A stretch of DNA of 64,000 nt, from assembly GCF_025370935.1 (NCBI RefSeq), contig NC_133493.1, positions 45,799 through 109,798 on the forward strand, read 5' to 3'. A model generated the notes under the pieces. It saw nothing but the letters and a program-made list of their open reading frames with translations. It was not told the origin of the DNA and did not search any database. This document shows, one piece after another, positions 40,375-51,199 of the stretch (positions are counted from its first letter, which is position 1; each line of letters opens with the position of its first letter). The stretch comes from Choristoneura fumiferana (taxonomy: Eukaryota; Arthropoda; Insecta; Lepidoptera; Tortricidae). The position numbers were made by a program, and so were the translations under genes.

Positions 40375-40599
40375 ATATATATATCCACTCAACACTGCCC
40401 TTCTTGCTGGCATTATTTAATTCCTAATTCATACTGAATTATATTTTTTTTTTGCCAATTTGCCCCAAGTTTGGACTACTTATCAAATACTTATGAAAAA
40501 TCTGTGTGGATATTGCTACTAAATGGTAGACAAAATGTAAAAAAATAGGTTTAATAAGACCTATAAATTTCTATTAATCTAAAACTATAAATATTTACG

Positions 40600-40735
40600 T
40601 TGCTCACCCGCCGCGACTTTACGATAGGTAGCTACATATGTCTATGCAACAAATGTATGTTCATGCAGTTCCTCCACCTTCAACTCCATGCTGTAAGAGT
40701 ACACATACATACGTTTCCAACTCCAATAAAGTTCA
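40600..40735. repeat. Fragment of the foldback family at 50520-50965
   Basis: TGCTCACCCGCCGCGACTTT, GATAGGTAGCTACAT, and GTTCATGCAGTTCCTCCACC followed by CTGTAAGAGTACACA, match one arm of the large hairpin at 50520-50965. Confidence 0.6.
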
Positions 40736-40842
40736 TCACCAGTGCAACACACCGTTCACCATGCATGCATGTTTAGTCGATGCAAAAGATTTATGAATGC
40801 GCTAATACTATCTACAGTACGGTCGCGGAGCACAAGAGATTT

Positions 40843-40982
40843 CGCGCAATGACCTTCACTACTTGTCTCTGTCACTTGCGCGTGAATATTTGACGTCGCA
40901 TTCGTACAAATTAATGTGTGCGTGCGCGACGGCAAATATTTACGCGTGAGCGACAGATACACAACAGTGAAAGGTAATTGTA
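40843..40982. mobile_element. MITE ~140 bp
   Basis: The left arm CAATGACCTTCACTACTTGT and the complement of ACAACAGTGAAAGGTAATTG pair and continue through CTGTC(A/G)CT, CGCGT(G/A)AATATTTG. The family is unknown to me. Confidence 0.65.
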
Positions 40983-41299
40983 CGAAGTTCTTCGTACTCC
41001 ACGACTGGACTTTAGTCCGTAGTTTCGTTTTTTGCCACGTTCTTTAAGATTTTTTGTCGAAACCGAAGCCAAAAACTTCGGTCGGACAGTATAGAAAAGC
41101 CGCCTCCGCAATGCGTGCGCGCTCCTCATGCCTGTCACCGACACTCGCCCAGTAATTATTTTTATTACCCCTCCCCCGCCCTGACCGCCCCCCCCCCTCC
41201 TAAGCTTCAACACATTTTGTTTTATTTATTTACTTAATAATGTGTCACCGGACTCTGAGGATTAAATTAAATATTTTATCTGTGGGGTTTTAACTCATT

Positions 41300-41540
41300 T
41301 TTAACCCCCGACGCAAAAAGAGGGGTGTTATAAGTTTGACCGCTATGTGTGTCTATCTGTCTGTCTGTGGCACCGTAGCTCTTAATCGGATGGACCGACT
41401 TGAATTAGTTTTTTAAAAATTTCAGCGCAGGTTTACTAGCGATGGTTCTTAGACATGTTTCATCAAAATCGGTTCAGCCGTTTTTGAGATATTGAATTTT
41501 GAAGTGACAAAGTCGGGGGTTTTCCAACTTTGTTGGTTAG
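41300..41540 (+). mobile_element. 'AACCCCCGACGCAAAAAG' repeat, full length
   Basis: From TTTTTAACCCCCGACGCAAA to TTTTCCAACTTTGTTGGTTAG, with both characteristic ends and the ATCAAAATCGGTTCAGCC block. Confidence 0.75.
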
Positions 41541-41643
41541 GTTATTCTGGTTATTAATTGAGGACTTTATTTTAACATATTGATAAAGTTCCTGATGTTT
41601 TATATGATAGATACTCGTACTGAAAAAAAGCTGTTGTTTTAGC

Positions 41644-41705
41644 CCTAGTAGTGGTTTGACCTATGGCCTGTCAAGCAGAGGGTCGTGGGTTTGAGCCCTT
41701 TGAGT
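41644..41705 (+). repeat. tRNA-derived SINE head
   Basis: TAGTAGTGGTTTGACC (A-box region), TATGGCCTGTCAAGCAGAGG, and B box GGGTTTGAGCCC. The body does not follow, so this is a head-only fragment. Confidence 0.6.
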
Positions 41706-41811
41706 TGTTTCACAATTGCTAACACCCAATGGGTAAAATTTTATAGAGACATTCTACTGATTGCATGTTAAAATAAGATCTCCATGTACGAACACACAAT
41801 TTATGGTGAAA

Positions 41812-41960
41812 AAAATGACTTTCTGCCAAGTTTCTTGCGGCGCATTCTTCTTGGCAAATGGTCTTTCCGAAAGCGCTGGTAGTTTAAAAAATGACGTGTA
41901 AAAGTGCCCATTGCGGCCTATTTACTGAATAAATGATTTCAATTTAAATTTGAAAAAAAA
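41812..41960 (+). mobile_element. LINE 3' tail (TTTCTTGCGGCGCATTC family), intact tail
   Basis: From GACTTTCTGCCAAGTTTC through GCGCATTCTTCTTGGCAAA, AAAGCGCTGGTAG, AAAGTGCCCATTGCGGCC to ACTGAATAAATGATTTC and an A-rich tail. AATAAA is present just before the tail. Confidence 0.8.
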
Positions 41961-42009
41961 AACCAAAGTTTTTCAGAATTCATGTTCGAATTTACACTAC
42001 TACTACTAC

Positions 42010-42122
42010 TACGTAGTTATGCAAACAGGAACCAACCCACAATGCAACAAGTTACTTACTAAAATGCACCTTCTACCAACTCTCTATAGAGTGCCTTGGT
42101 TCCTGTTTGCATAACTACGTCC
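42010..42122. mobile_element. MITE with ACGTAGTTATGCAAAC ends
   Basis: ACGTAGTTATGCAAACAGGA at the left and the exact complement near 42100-42119 at the right, about 110 bp overall with a ~60 bp unpaired centre. A CTACTACTACTACT run precedes it. Confidence 0.75.
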
Positions 42123-42164
42123 CATTTACTATGAACTTTGCATTTGAAGCATACACTAGCGGAG

Positions 42165-42362
42165 CAATGCAATGGTGTGTGTGAAGTTCTCGATCCGCAC
42201 TTAGTTCATGTGGGAACTTCAGCTCAAGCCCTCTCAATCTGAGAGGAGACCTGTGCCCAGAATTAAGACGCGTTTATGCCAGAGATAATGAAACATAACG
42301 ATTGACGTTCATTGTGGCGTTCTAAGGGGGAGGCCTTTGTTCAGCAGTGGACATCTTCACGC
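42165..42362 (+). repeat. SINE tail and LINE-end fragments
   Basis: GCAATGGTGTGTGTGAAGTT, CCCTCTCAATCTGAGAGGAG and CCTGTGCCCAG match the SINE body; further on, GGGGGAGGCCTTTGTTCAGC and AGTGGACATC match the LINE 3' end. From 42363 to about 42530 a diverged GCTTCGCC-family fragment follows. Confidence 0.55.
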
Positions 42363-42530
42363 GGATACGGCTAGATCGATTTGGATGAAATTTTGTTAGT
42401 AGATAACTCCCGATATTCTCACGGGAAAGAGATAAATCTCAAAATCTGGGCTTAACCTTTGCATGGCTGTTTTTAATGCAACGTCATTGAGAACTAGGTG
42501 CGACGTAATTTTTGGGAATTCTCATGGGAT

Positions 42531-43271
42531 TTTACTTTTCTATTTAATTTAATTTCTATTCTACTGTCAGATCTCAAGATTACGCGTGCGAAGAGCTTAA
42601 CCCGCCCTAACCTAGCCCTTGCGTACTTTAATAAATAGTAATAATAACAGGAATAACGCCCGAAAGAACTTTATAAAGTACAAATTTTCATTGAATATAA
42701 ATAATTTTAAGAATAACAAAGCTGTCAACAATATCTCTCTGTCCCTCTTACAAATCCACGCGTTATATAAACAGAGTTAGACAAGTAAAGCAGCGGGTCA
42801 GCCCTAGTAAACGAAACGGTAGAAATCACAGACAAATTGAATCAGGAAATCGGAAAATTTAACAATTTACACCCGCCGCGAAACTTCGGACAAAAGGTAT
42901 TTTGTCTCGCTCGCACGCGCCCGGTTCGCGGGCACCGGGCAGCCGTCTTTGTCTAATGAACTTATTGTAATAGTGCAAGTTGAGTTGACTGGAAGAAAGT
43001 ATTGAATTATGACCCCGTTTAAGTCAGAGGTGAATGAGGGGTGGTGTTAGAAATTATAGCTTCATACTTACTTTAAAACTGTTATCGAAGATGGACGTTT
43101 CACAATAAGTAGTTTCTGTGCTCGGCTTTCAAAATTGAGTACCTAGAAAATCAATAGGTACAAAGCTACCCACAAATTTTACTTACAACTTTTTCTAATT
43201 GTTGAATCTTTACATACCTACAAACATACAATCACGCCTCTTTCTCAACGAAGGGGCAGGCAGAGACTATT
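42531..43271. other. Intergenic, no gene seen
   Basis: A GC-rich patch at about 42880-42955 (CCCGCCGCGAAACTTCGG, GCTCGCACGCGCCCGG) stands out from AT-rich flanks. It has no convincing ORF; it might be a promoter or CpG-type patch. Confidence 0.3.
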
Positions 43272-44054
43272 TGTTAGGGTTCCGTAGCCAAAATGGCAAA
43301 AACGGAACCCTTATAGTTTCGCCATGTCGGTCTGTCTGTCCTCAGGGACTATCAATTACCTGTAATTTTGCACGAATATTCCCTTTCCGACCGAACTGAT
43401 ACGATCGTGAGGGATAACTATAATTAATTAAAATTTAATTAATTTTGAATTTGTCATCAGTTTTCTTAAGGTCCATTATCGTAGTCCTTTTCATACACGG
43501 CTAGGTTGGAAAACTATGCCGACAAAATGGTACAATAAAAATACAAAAAAGAATTTTTTTTTCAGTGCATTCCATAGGGGTCGTTCTCGCGAGTCGTTCT
43601 GACGTAAAGTGGGGGTGGTTTTTTTTTCTCATCCAGCCTTGTAGTGTGGGGTCTCGTTGGATAGGTATTTTAAAACTATTAGGGGTTTGCTACTTAAGAC
43701 GACTTTTCGATTCAGTGATTTGTTTGCAAAATAATCAACTTTAAAGTGCAAATTTTCATTAAAATTGAGCGTCCCCCTTCTAAAATTTAAACCGGTGGGT
43801 GGAAAAATTTGAAAAAATTCAGGATGGTAGTAAATATATCAAACTTTCAAAGAAAACTATAACGGTCAAGTTTGCTTGAGAATTATTAGTAGTTTAAGAG
43901 TAAATAGCAGCCTAAGGTATAAAATATACCTAAACTTGGAATATTCCGTACAAAATACGAAATCCTTAGGAAAATATTACTCAATTTTTATTTATAATGG
44001 CTACGGAACCCTTTTTTGGGCGTGTCCAACACGCTCTTGGCCGGTTTTTTTTTG
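43272..44054. mobile_element. 'GGTTCCGTAGCC' element, full length
   Basis: The left end TAGGGTTCCGTAGCC and AAAATGGCAAAAACGGAACC, and the right end GGCTACGGAACCCTTTTTTG plus GGGCGTGTCCAACACGCTC, then TTGGCCGG. The interior shares AATTGAGCGTCCCCC and CTAAACCGGTGGGTGG-like blocks with 63345-63995. Confidence 0.75.
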
Positions 44055-44056
44055 CT

Positions 44057-44093
44057 CCTGTTGCAGGGCCCACCTTGTATACGCCATACCAGC
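44057..44093. repeat. Solo terminus of the ACAGGGTGGGCC element
   Basis: TTTGCTCCTGTTGCAGGGCC then CACCTTGTATA is one end of the MITE at 53274-53584, here without its partner, directly against the end of the preceding element. Confidence 0.6.
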
Positions 44094-44394
44094 AACCCAA
44101 TTGAGAAACACCATTTTTTAAAGTTACCAAAACCAAACGTGCAATCATAATTACTAAATCCTTAAATAAAAATTAAAACCGTCACAAACACTTAATACTA
44201 AATTAAATCCACATAACGATTGACCCCAACTTCCCACGCAAACAAACCCCAGTTAAGTTGAACTGTTTAAAACCGCACAATTAACTGGACGGGTTAGCCG
44301 CCATCTTGGTCGCGTGCGCGCGCGCATTAATGCTTGCTGTTCACTGGCAGGCAGGGTTGTGTTTATATATATTACTACACATAAATACTACTAC

Positions 44395-44760
44395 AAATAA
44401 AAAATAATTGGATCCATTTAATGAGATGCTCTTCTTGACAATGATAGTCTTGAATGTTGGTGTGTTTGCGAATAGGGAATAAATGTTTCTCTCTTTCTTT
44501 TTTCTGTCCGAAAGCGATGGTAGTATAAAAAATAGATAGGCAAAAGAGCTCTTTGTGGCCTACTAACACAATATACGTATTAATTTAAGATTTTATGTGG
44601 TAAAATCGCTTAAACGCTTAAAGTACTCAACCGATTGTGATGGAACTTGGTATGGAGAAGTTTGTGACCCTGAAAAGGGACATAAGATAATTTTTATCTC
44701 TTGAAAACTGTATAAGTAGGTAATTCCCGCGGGCGCACGATAGCGCATAATTCGCAGACA
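44395..44760. repeat. Diverged LINE tail and GCTTCGCC-family fragments
   Basis: GTCCGAAAGCGATGGTAG and AAAGAGCTCTTTGTGGCCTA (about 44505-44565) correspond to the TTTCTTGCGGCG tail. Then CTCAACCGATTGTGATGGAA and GAAGTTTGTGACCCTG up to CCCGCGGGCGCACG resemble the other family. Confidence 0.4.
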
Positions 44761-45315
44761 AAGTAAGCAACACCAACAGCTACTTTTACGTATTTTAGCA
44801 TGCCTTTATTTTTGAGTTAAGTTTTATTTCCAGCGCACAAGCGTCGCCTGCCCGTGCATAGCGTTCTTTAGATAGCAAATCAGTCAGTCGTTGATCGGTT
44901 TTGACATGTCAGTTTTGGTTTTTGATTTTATGCGCGAATTAACATGTTTGCGGCGAACAGCGCGATGAGATTAGCTTGATAGAGTGCTACATTAAAAAAA
45001 AGGAAGAGTTTGTTGGTGAATCCTAATCCTAATAAAGCGATAAGGTCACCAATTACTTACCTCAGAAAATCTCTGTGTATATAGGTACCTGTGTTTTCTG
45101 TACTGCTTACTATGTGTTGATGTGCAATAATAGTATTTTATGCAAATGTATCGTAATAGGGGTAAGCCGGGTACGCGTCGTTTCATAAACCCACACTCGT
45201 GTTTTAAGGCCTAATTACGTAAAGTTGCATACAATATTTTATCCATATCCATATATTAAATCCTCTATCATGTGTTCCGCGAACCATTGAGAATGACCTG
45301 CATTAACTCTTACTA

Positions 45316-45381
45316 GGTAGGTATGTCTGCCCCACGAGCTGCGCCCTCGACGACCTGCTGCTGAACGGCTACGTGCTGTAA
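45316..45381 (+). other. Orphan coding-like segment
   Basis: After ACTAG a GC-rich stretch reads YVCPTSCALDDLLLNGYVL then TAA. The composition (GCCCTCGACGACCTGCTGCT) is typical of coding sequence here, and it could be the last exon of an unseen gene or a gene fragment. No partner exon was found. Confidence 0.25.
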
Positions 45382-45549
45382 TGATGTATGAATTACGATA
45401 CAGATTTCTGTATCGTAATGACCATTACGATACAGCCGTGTTCATAATAGAATGCAATGTCATAATGCTGGTCATTACCTATCATTTTTGAACGCATAAT
45501 TGAGGATTTACTATATGCGTGTAGATAAGGAGTTATTGTATTGTATTGT

Positions 45550-46416
45550 AAAGGTCTCCACCTAGTATGATACACCGTATGATGCTATGACCGTAACAGG
45601 AACGTCAGGAATGGAACGTATAGCGCATACATGACACGCGACGGCGACGGTTGGTTACGGGACGTGCTAGTGGGCATAGTCTCATGCTTTTCAATACCTA
45701 CAAAGAATTAGTAGATTGTTGCACCAAGTAGAAAGTTATTTATTATTGGTCCGATTGCCGATTTGGAGCCGAGCGTTAGCGAGGGCTTTAAAAAGCACAA
45801 GGGCGATATAAATTACTTAATGCGAGGTGCATAATCTGCTTGCTTTTCTTTCAACTTTTACAGGAATAGTGGAGGAAAAAATAACTCAAGCTAAAATAAT
45901 GAATAGGAAAGAAATCTCGCACTCTCAAAAATGTCCAGGGAAAATCCGCAAGTTTTTTTTTAATTTCTTACTTTTTTTTTGGCAGAGTTAGTAGCCAGTC
46001 AAATTACGGATGGGCGCCAGGTTGGCCAACCAAACACACAAAGTAATTTTTTTAATATACGGCTACTTACTGTTTTTGGTAGGATTGGTAGCAATAATTT
46101 TTTGTACGCAATCTGTCAAATTTCACAAGACCGTCAGGTTGAGCAACCTAACATAGATTTTTTTACACTATGCAGGCTAATTTTATAGCAAAAATACTTG
46201 TGGTACCTCTTTGGTGGTGCAATTAAAAAAATCTAAAACAATGCAATAAAGGATTTTCATACATTTTTTCCGCTCTAGAGCAGAAAACTCCTGCTTTGTG
46301 CTGGGTATTTAGTGCGGTTATGATGAAATTAAAGCATGGTTGGAAGAAATATATTTTTGTTTGACACGTTGCTAGTACGGTCATGGTATGATACGGTGTA
46401 ATTGGTAGAGACCTTT
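45550..46416. mobile_element. TIR element, ~867 bp
   Basis: The left end AAAGGTCTCCACCTAGT, ACACCGTATGATGC, TATGACCGTA matches the right end (complement) AAAGGTCTCTACCAATT, ACACCGTATCATACCATGACCGTA. The interior has no intact ORF. Just outside, at 45395-45440, a TACGATACAG palindrome repeats the theme. Confidence 0.65.
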
Positions 46417-46529
46417 AAATGCTAATGAGCGGTGACATGTTTGTGTTATGGTCTCTGAAGCTGAGGGTGGGTTGAGCACCTCTGAATATTTCGTTGATAT
46501 GTGAAATTATAAAAATTAATTAATTTGAA

Positions 46530-46690
46530 ATTACCATGGGCTAAGGTGAAGAAAACGTCGAGAGGAAACCTGCACACACCTATGAAGAAATTCAATGATG
46601 TGTCGAGGTTCCCAAATCGCACTGGGCCCGCGTGAGAGCTACAGCTCAAGCCCTCTTATTTACAGAGGAAGCTTGTGCCCTATAGTGAGA
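46530..46690 (+). repeat. SINE 3' body, diverged
   Basis: AAATTACCATGGGCTAAGG, GGAAACCTGCACACACCTAT, GGGCCCGCGTGAGAGC and TCAAGCCCTCTTATT match the SINE from its middle onward. Confidence 0.6.
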
Positions 46691-47351
46691 TATAGGTTAG
46701 GCCAAAAATGTGCATACTGTAGGACTGTAGGTACTTACGTGCAATCTCGTCTAACCCACAGTATCTAGGTAACACATGAAGCACTTTCTACGAGAGTTGC
46801 ATTTAGATTAATCACTAGCTAGTGCTGGGCAGGATGCAGTGTGCATCTACCGAAGCAAGTGGAGTGAATTAGGAAATCTTCTAATTTAAGTAGTTTTTTT
46901 TTTCATATCCCAACCTTTCAGACCACCATGGCCTCTTTATCACTCGCAAAGTCCGCAGGCCGCTCGCTCCTGCAAGAATAAATTTTAGCGACTTTTGATT
47001 TTGAGTTTAGCGACTCGAGTTTCTAGGAGTTGGCAACACTGGTTGAGGCAAACTTTCATGGCGATCTGTTTAGTTGTTAAAGCATGAAAGCGGAAAACAT
47101 GCAAACAAATTCACTTTTGTATTTAGAATACTGGCTGCTGCCAGCGACTGTCTGCGAAAAACTCGTCTATCACTATCCCGCGGGAACTATGTAATGTCCC
47201 GGGATATAACTATGTATGTCAACATAAAACATAACGTTAGTAGCGCGAAGGTTCTATCCAAAAGTCACCAGCCTCAATATCTGAAACAACAAAGGTAGCA
47301 CAAACATCAGATACGATTATTTCTAGGGCTGGTAGGAAGTGTCAGAATGAA

Positions 47352-47360
<9 letters not shown>
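46691..47360. other. Intergenic, no gene seen
   Basis: Contains a small GCTTCGCC-family remnant (CTATCCCGCGGGAACTATG, about 47174) and a decayed GTACAGTCACCAGCA MITE relative (about 47262-47342). Nothing else. Confidence 0.35.

Positions 47361-47388
<28 letters not shown>
47361..47388. repeat. (GA)n microsatellite
   Basis: Fourteen GA units without interruption, followed by TTTATTTAGG. Confidence 0.9.
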
Positions 47389-47392
<4 letters not shown>

Positions 47393-47856
47393 TTTAGGTA
47401 CCTAAATTCGAAACAGAAAAATACATAATGAAAGAATTAAAAAACATCGAATAGTATAAATTGCATAATGTTGCGGCAAACCACAACTTTTTCGCTGTTA
47501 GTGCAGGTGCCTGACGTGATTCAGTTTCCTTGACTTTAGCAGAAGAGTGTGCGTTGCCTGCTCCCGTCATGACTGCTCTAAGGCAACACTAATCAAGCTA
47601 GCCGTCAACTCGACGTCACTGCCACGTCGCAAACGTCAAGCAATGACCCTCCCACAGAGACTCTTTACGTCTAGGGTCCTATGTCTCATTGACACCCCCA
47701 AAATCTAACCATAAGTCACTATAACAAGGTCCAAGTTCAACAGTCATTGTTTACCATAGAACCTTGTCTAAGTGAGTTTAGTCTATTGTCCGCTTCGCTG
47801 CAATCCGTGGTCGCAATCGATCTTCGTCTCTATGTTGGTTTAAGGTGCGACTAAAC

Positions 47857-48400
47857 CGCTTTTTATCGCATGCTCTCCACACCGCTGCTTAAAATACGGA
47901 ATCGCAGTGACGCACCGTATGCGCACCGTTTTTATCGCATGCTCTCCACACCGCTGCTTAAAATACGGAATCGAAGTGACGCACCGTATGCGTACCGTTT
48001 TTAACGCATGCTCTCCACACCGCTGCTTAAAATACGGAATCGCAGTGACGCACCGTATGCGTACCGTTTTTAAAGCATGCTCTCCACACCGCTGCTTAAA
48101 ATACGTAATCGCAGTGACGCACCGTATGCGTACCGTTTTTAAAGCATGCTCTCCACACCGCTGCTTAAAATACGTAATCGCAGTGACGCACCGTATGCGT
48201 ACCGTTTTTAAAGCATGCTCTCCACACCGCTGCTTAAAATACGTAATCGCAGTGACGCACCGTATGCGTACCGTTTTTAAAGCATGCTCTCCACACCGCT
48301 GCTTAAAATACGTAATCGCAGTGACGCACCGTATGCGTACCGTTTTTAAAGCATGCTCTCCACACCGCTGTTTTAAATACGGAATCGCAGTGACGTGTCG
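47857..48400 (+). repeat. 69-bp tandem array, about eight units
   Basis: Each unit is 69 bp and includes GTGACGCACCGTATGCGTAC, GCATGCTCTCCACACCGCTG and CTTAAAATACG. Units 3-6 of the complete ones are essentially identical; the outer ones carry substitutions (ATCGCATG and AACGCATG instead of AAAGCATG). Because 69 is divisible by three, one frame stays open for 235 codons (47907-48614) as a 23-residue repeat (THRMRTVFKACSPHRCLKY...). That frame shows no other sign of being a gene. Each unit holds a short inverted pair, ACGCA/TGCGT. Confidence 0.9.
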
Positions 48401-48429
48401 TACACTTCAGGTTAGGTTATTTTTACACT

Positions 48430-48610
48430 TTGTTAATAGGGTCTCCCCAAACCTACCGTTGCGGATCTCTAGCCGATCTAAAAACTCTTTATGTCCACGC
48501 GATGAGCGAAAAAGACGTCGATCGGCGCGGCCGACGCGAAACGACGTGAGACGTCTCCCTTTTGCTCTTATTGAGTCTTATCGCGTTTATGCGCCCTTAA
48601 TGTGTACGAA
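48430..48610. repeat. MITE-like fragment (CCTACCGTTGCGGATC)
   Basis: GGGTCTCCCCAAACCTACCG and TTGCGGATCTCTAGCCGATC resemble the end of a common lepidopteran DNA element; the GC-rich GATCGGCGCGGCCGACGCG follows. It directly borders the tandem array, which may have arisen inside this element. Confidence 0.4.
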
Positions 48611-49127
48611 GTAAACTTTAGTTTTGCGGCATACTTATTGTATAAGTATGTTGCATAAAAATTGGTTTAGCCGTTTTTGAGATAGCCATTGAACATTGGA
48701 AACACAATTTCGGGGATTTTTCAACTTTTCTAAACATTAACTGAGCTAGCAACATTAATTTTGCATCACGATTTAAAGTATGTATACAGGTTGTGTCATA
48801 ATAACGTACGATAGTTTCCCAATTAGGGCTCTCAGCCGGGCGCGCAAGATAATGTCACGGCGGGACACTAGAGCTGCCTTCTAAGGTGACGCTACGGGCG
48901 CAGCGATTAGCGGGGACGTTCATAGGCCTGTCAAAATCAAGATTAAAGCCAAAATATCATTAAATTTAGGCTATAAAAAGCACTTATGAATGTCAAAAAT
49001 AATCTACCACCAGTTCGGAAAAACCTCCGGTGAGAAGAATCCGGCAAGGAACACAACGAGGTAAGCTGTTTCCTGTTAGTGCGGACAACAATTAACTGCT
49101 GCTGGCCTGGCAGCTGCTGTGGGAACG

Positions 49128-49224
49128 TCACATCTAAATCGGTTCTGCAGTTTAGACGTGATGAAGTAACAAACAAACAGCGACTTCCAAAATTTCGCAT
49201 ACTTATAATATGTTTTAGTGGGAT
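49128..49224 (+). repeat. 'GCCCGCGGCTTCGCC' family, 3' part
   Basis: ATCTAAATCGGTTCTGCAGT, TTTAGACGTGATGAAGTAAC, AAATTTCGCATACTTATAATA and TAGTGGGAT match the 3' half of the diverged subtype at 60133-60358. Confidence 0.55.
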
Positions 49225-49239
49225 ATAACTTTCAATAAA

Positions 49240-49509
49240 GCCGTGGTGGCCGAGTGGTCTGACCTATGGCCTCTCAAGCAGAGGTGTTTTTTCGAAATTC
49301 ATGTGCGAAATTACATTTGAAATTTACCACGAGCTTTACGGTGAAGGAAAACATCGTGAGGAAACCTGCACACACCTGTGAAGTAATTCAATGGTATGTG
49401 TGAAGTTCCCAATCCGCACTGAGCCCGCGTGGGAACTACGGTCCAAGCCCTCTCATTCTGAGAGGTGGCCTGTGCCCAGCAGTGGGACGTATATAGACTG
49501 GGATGATTA
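49240..49509 (+). mobile_element. tRNA-derived SINE, B box deleted
   Basis: Starts GCCGTGGTGGCCGAGTGG (A box TGGCCGAGTGG), CCTATGGCCTCTCAAGCAGA, then TTTCGAAATTCATGTGCG, AAATTTACCACGAGC, GGAAAACATCGTGAGGAAAC, and ends CCAGCAGTGGGACG plus TATATAGACTGGGATGAT. The segment that normally holds the B box (GGTTCAAACCCC type) between AGAGG and TTTTTCG is missing. Confidence 0.85.
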
Positions 49510-50430
49510 CCTTTAATACTTATACTATGATCGTAGTGTGATCAGACTCCGCTAGCGCCAAGGCGTGTCCTCACACTTGTCCGCCCTTTGTCGGCAGCGT
49601 CAAGCGTGAGCAGGACATGTGGGTCTCTTGTCCCGGCCTAGCAGTCTAGCCTGGTCTGTGGGCTATCTAGACCGTCGACGTCTGATGCAAGCCTATTGAG
49701 ATGAAGGCACATCGACATAAGCATTGGTATCTGTGCTTGGAGAATTTACGACAGGAGATGGCAAGGCGTCTTCCTGCTAATACAAGGCAATTCGGGAGAT
49801 GTGATTAGAATCATCAAATTCGTTTAATTATAGGTCTTCGTATCAGTATTTTCGGTTTTCTCCATTAAAAAAAAATTGTGCTTATGACCCACTTGACACT
49901 AATGACTCAGACCCAAAGTAAGCAAGGCTTGTGTTATAGGTACGGGTCAACAAAATTAAATAGACAGATACACACTTAAACACCCAAGGCTTCAAAAACG
50001 TTTGTTTTTTTTTATCCGACGACGACGACGGCGAAGGAGGGTTATTTTTTCAAGCATATGTATTTATGGTATTTGGCAGTAGGTCTCGAAAAAAAAATAC
50101 CTTTGACTTATTTGTACCATTGTGTAGCTTAAGAAATTCTGCATCAAATGGTATAAATAACCCGTGATTTTTTTGACAGACCTCCTTTTGCCTTATGAGA
50201 GCAAAATATAGGTCACAACAGGGTGTCACCTATTGGAAGTGTCGAGCACTCGGACGTTTACCTTATTCACTTCCTTTCTAAAATTGACAGTATGCATTTT
50301 TTATCTAGTGTATACTGTAGTGCAAGACAACAGGCCAAGGCTTCTCTCGTCGTAAGTGCTTGAAGTTAATGATGTTTATGTCATAATTGTCTACACGTTA
50401 ACTACTAGCCTTTCGTATCTGTTTTAGCTT
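49510..50430. other. Intergenic, no gene seen
   Basis: Mixed composition. A CGACGACGACGGCGAAGG stretch at about 50020 is a short microsatellite. No exon or familiar repeat found. Confidence 0.35.
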
Positions 50431-50519
50431 TATACAGTGTGTTACAGCAGCCAGGCTTTTTAAGGGAAGGGGGTTAAAGTAACGCATTTCTGTAACTTAA
50501 CCACATGACATTAATTTAA

Positions 50520-50965
50520 TGAACTAAAAGAATTTCCTTGCTCACCCGCGACCTTACGATAGCTACGCTTATGCAAAAAACATAACCCTCCATCCGACAG
50601 TCGGGTAAATATGCGTGTTCATGCAGTTCCTCCACCTCCACACTGTAAGAACACACACAAATCACACAAACCCATCTATCACCACCACCACACTACACTG
50701 ACGCGTTTCTAACTAAACCAGAGCTCATCTTCAGAGTCTAACAACTGGTAGCATGGTGTACGGTTGTGTCACTCTGAAGATGAGCTCTGGTTGAGTTCGA
50801 AACGCGTCAGTGTAGAGTGCCAGAGTGGTGGTGGTGATAGATGGGTTTGTGTGATTTGTGTGTGTTCTTACAGTGTGGAGGTGGAGGAACTGCATGAACA
50901 CGCATATTTTGCATAAGCTTAGCTATCGTAAGGTCGCGGGTGAGCAAGGAAATTCTTTTAGTTCA
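50520..50965. mobile_element. Foldback element with ~190-bp arms
   Basis: The arms pair almost throughout: GAACTAAAAGAATTTCCTTG, CTCACCCGCGACC, CATGCAGTTCCTCCACCTCC, ACAAACCCATCTATCACCAC, GACGCGTTTC and CCAGAGCTCATCTTCAGAG all recur in complement. The unpaired centre is only about 50 bp. A diverged arm of the same family lies at 40600-40735. Confidence 0.85.
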
Positions 50966-51069
50966 TTGATATGGACCTCCGCAAAGTAACGCCTGATTCA
51001 ATAAATTAGACATTAATTTAATTAATAAACTAAAATTCAGATCTTGTTAACTTTCGAACAAAATTATAA

Positions 51070-51167
51070 TTGCCAGCAATGTACAGCAAAGTAAATTGAC
51101 GAGTAAATGACAGCCGACAGATACTTTGATTATTACTTGTCAATTTACTTTGCTGTACATTGCTGAG
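51070..51167. repeat. Small hairpin element
   Basis: AGCAATGTACAGCAAAGTAA (left) and TTACTTTGCTGTACATTGCT (right) are exact complements continuing into AATTGAC. It lies within the 50435-51535 nest. Confidence 0.75.
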
Positions 51168-51199
51168 TGGCACTGCTTGCTTTTTTTGTGATTGCTTTA

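Noticed and set aside
47857..48400. A CRISPR array
   Set aside because: Units are contiguous with no variable spacers, and the genome is eukaryotic.
47907..48614. A 235-codon ORF across the tandem array as a repeat protein gene
   Set aside because: The openness follows from a 69-bp unit. There is no signal peptide or splice context, and the tail after the array has no coding character.
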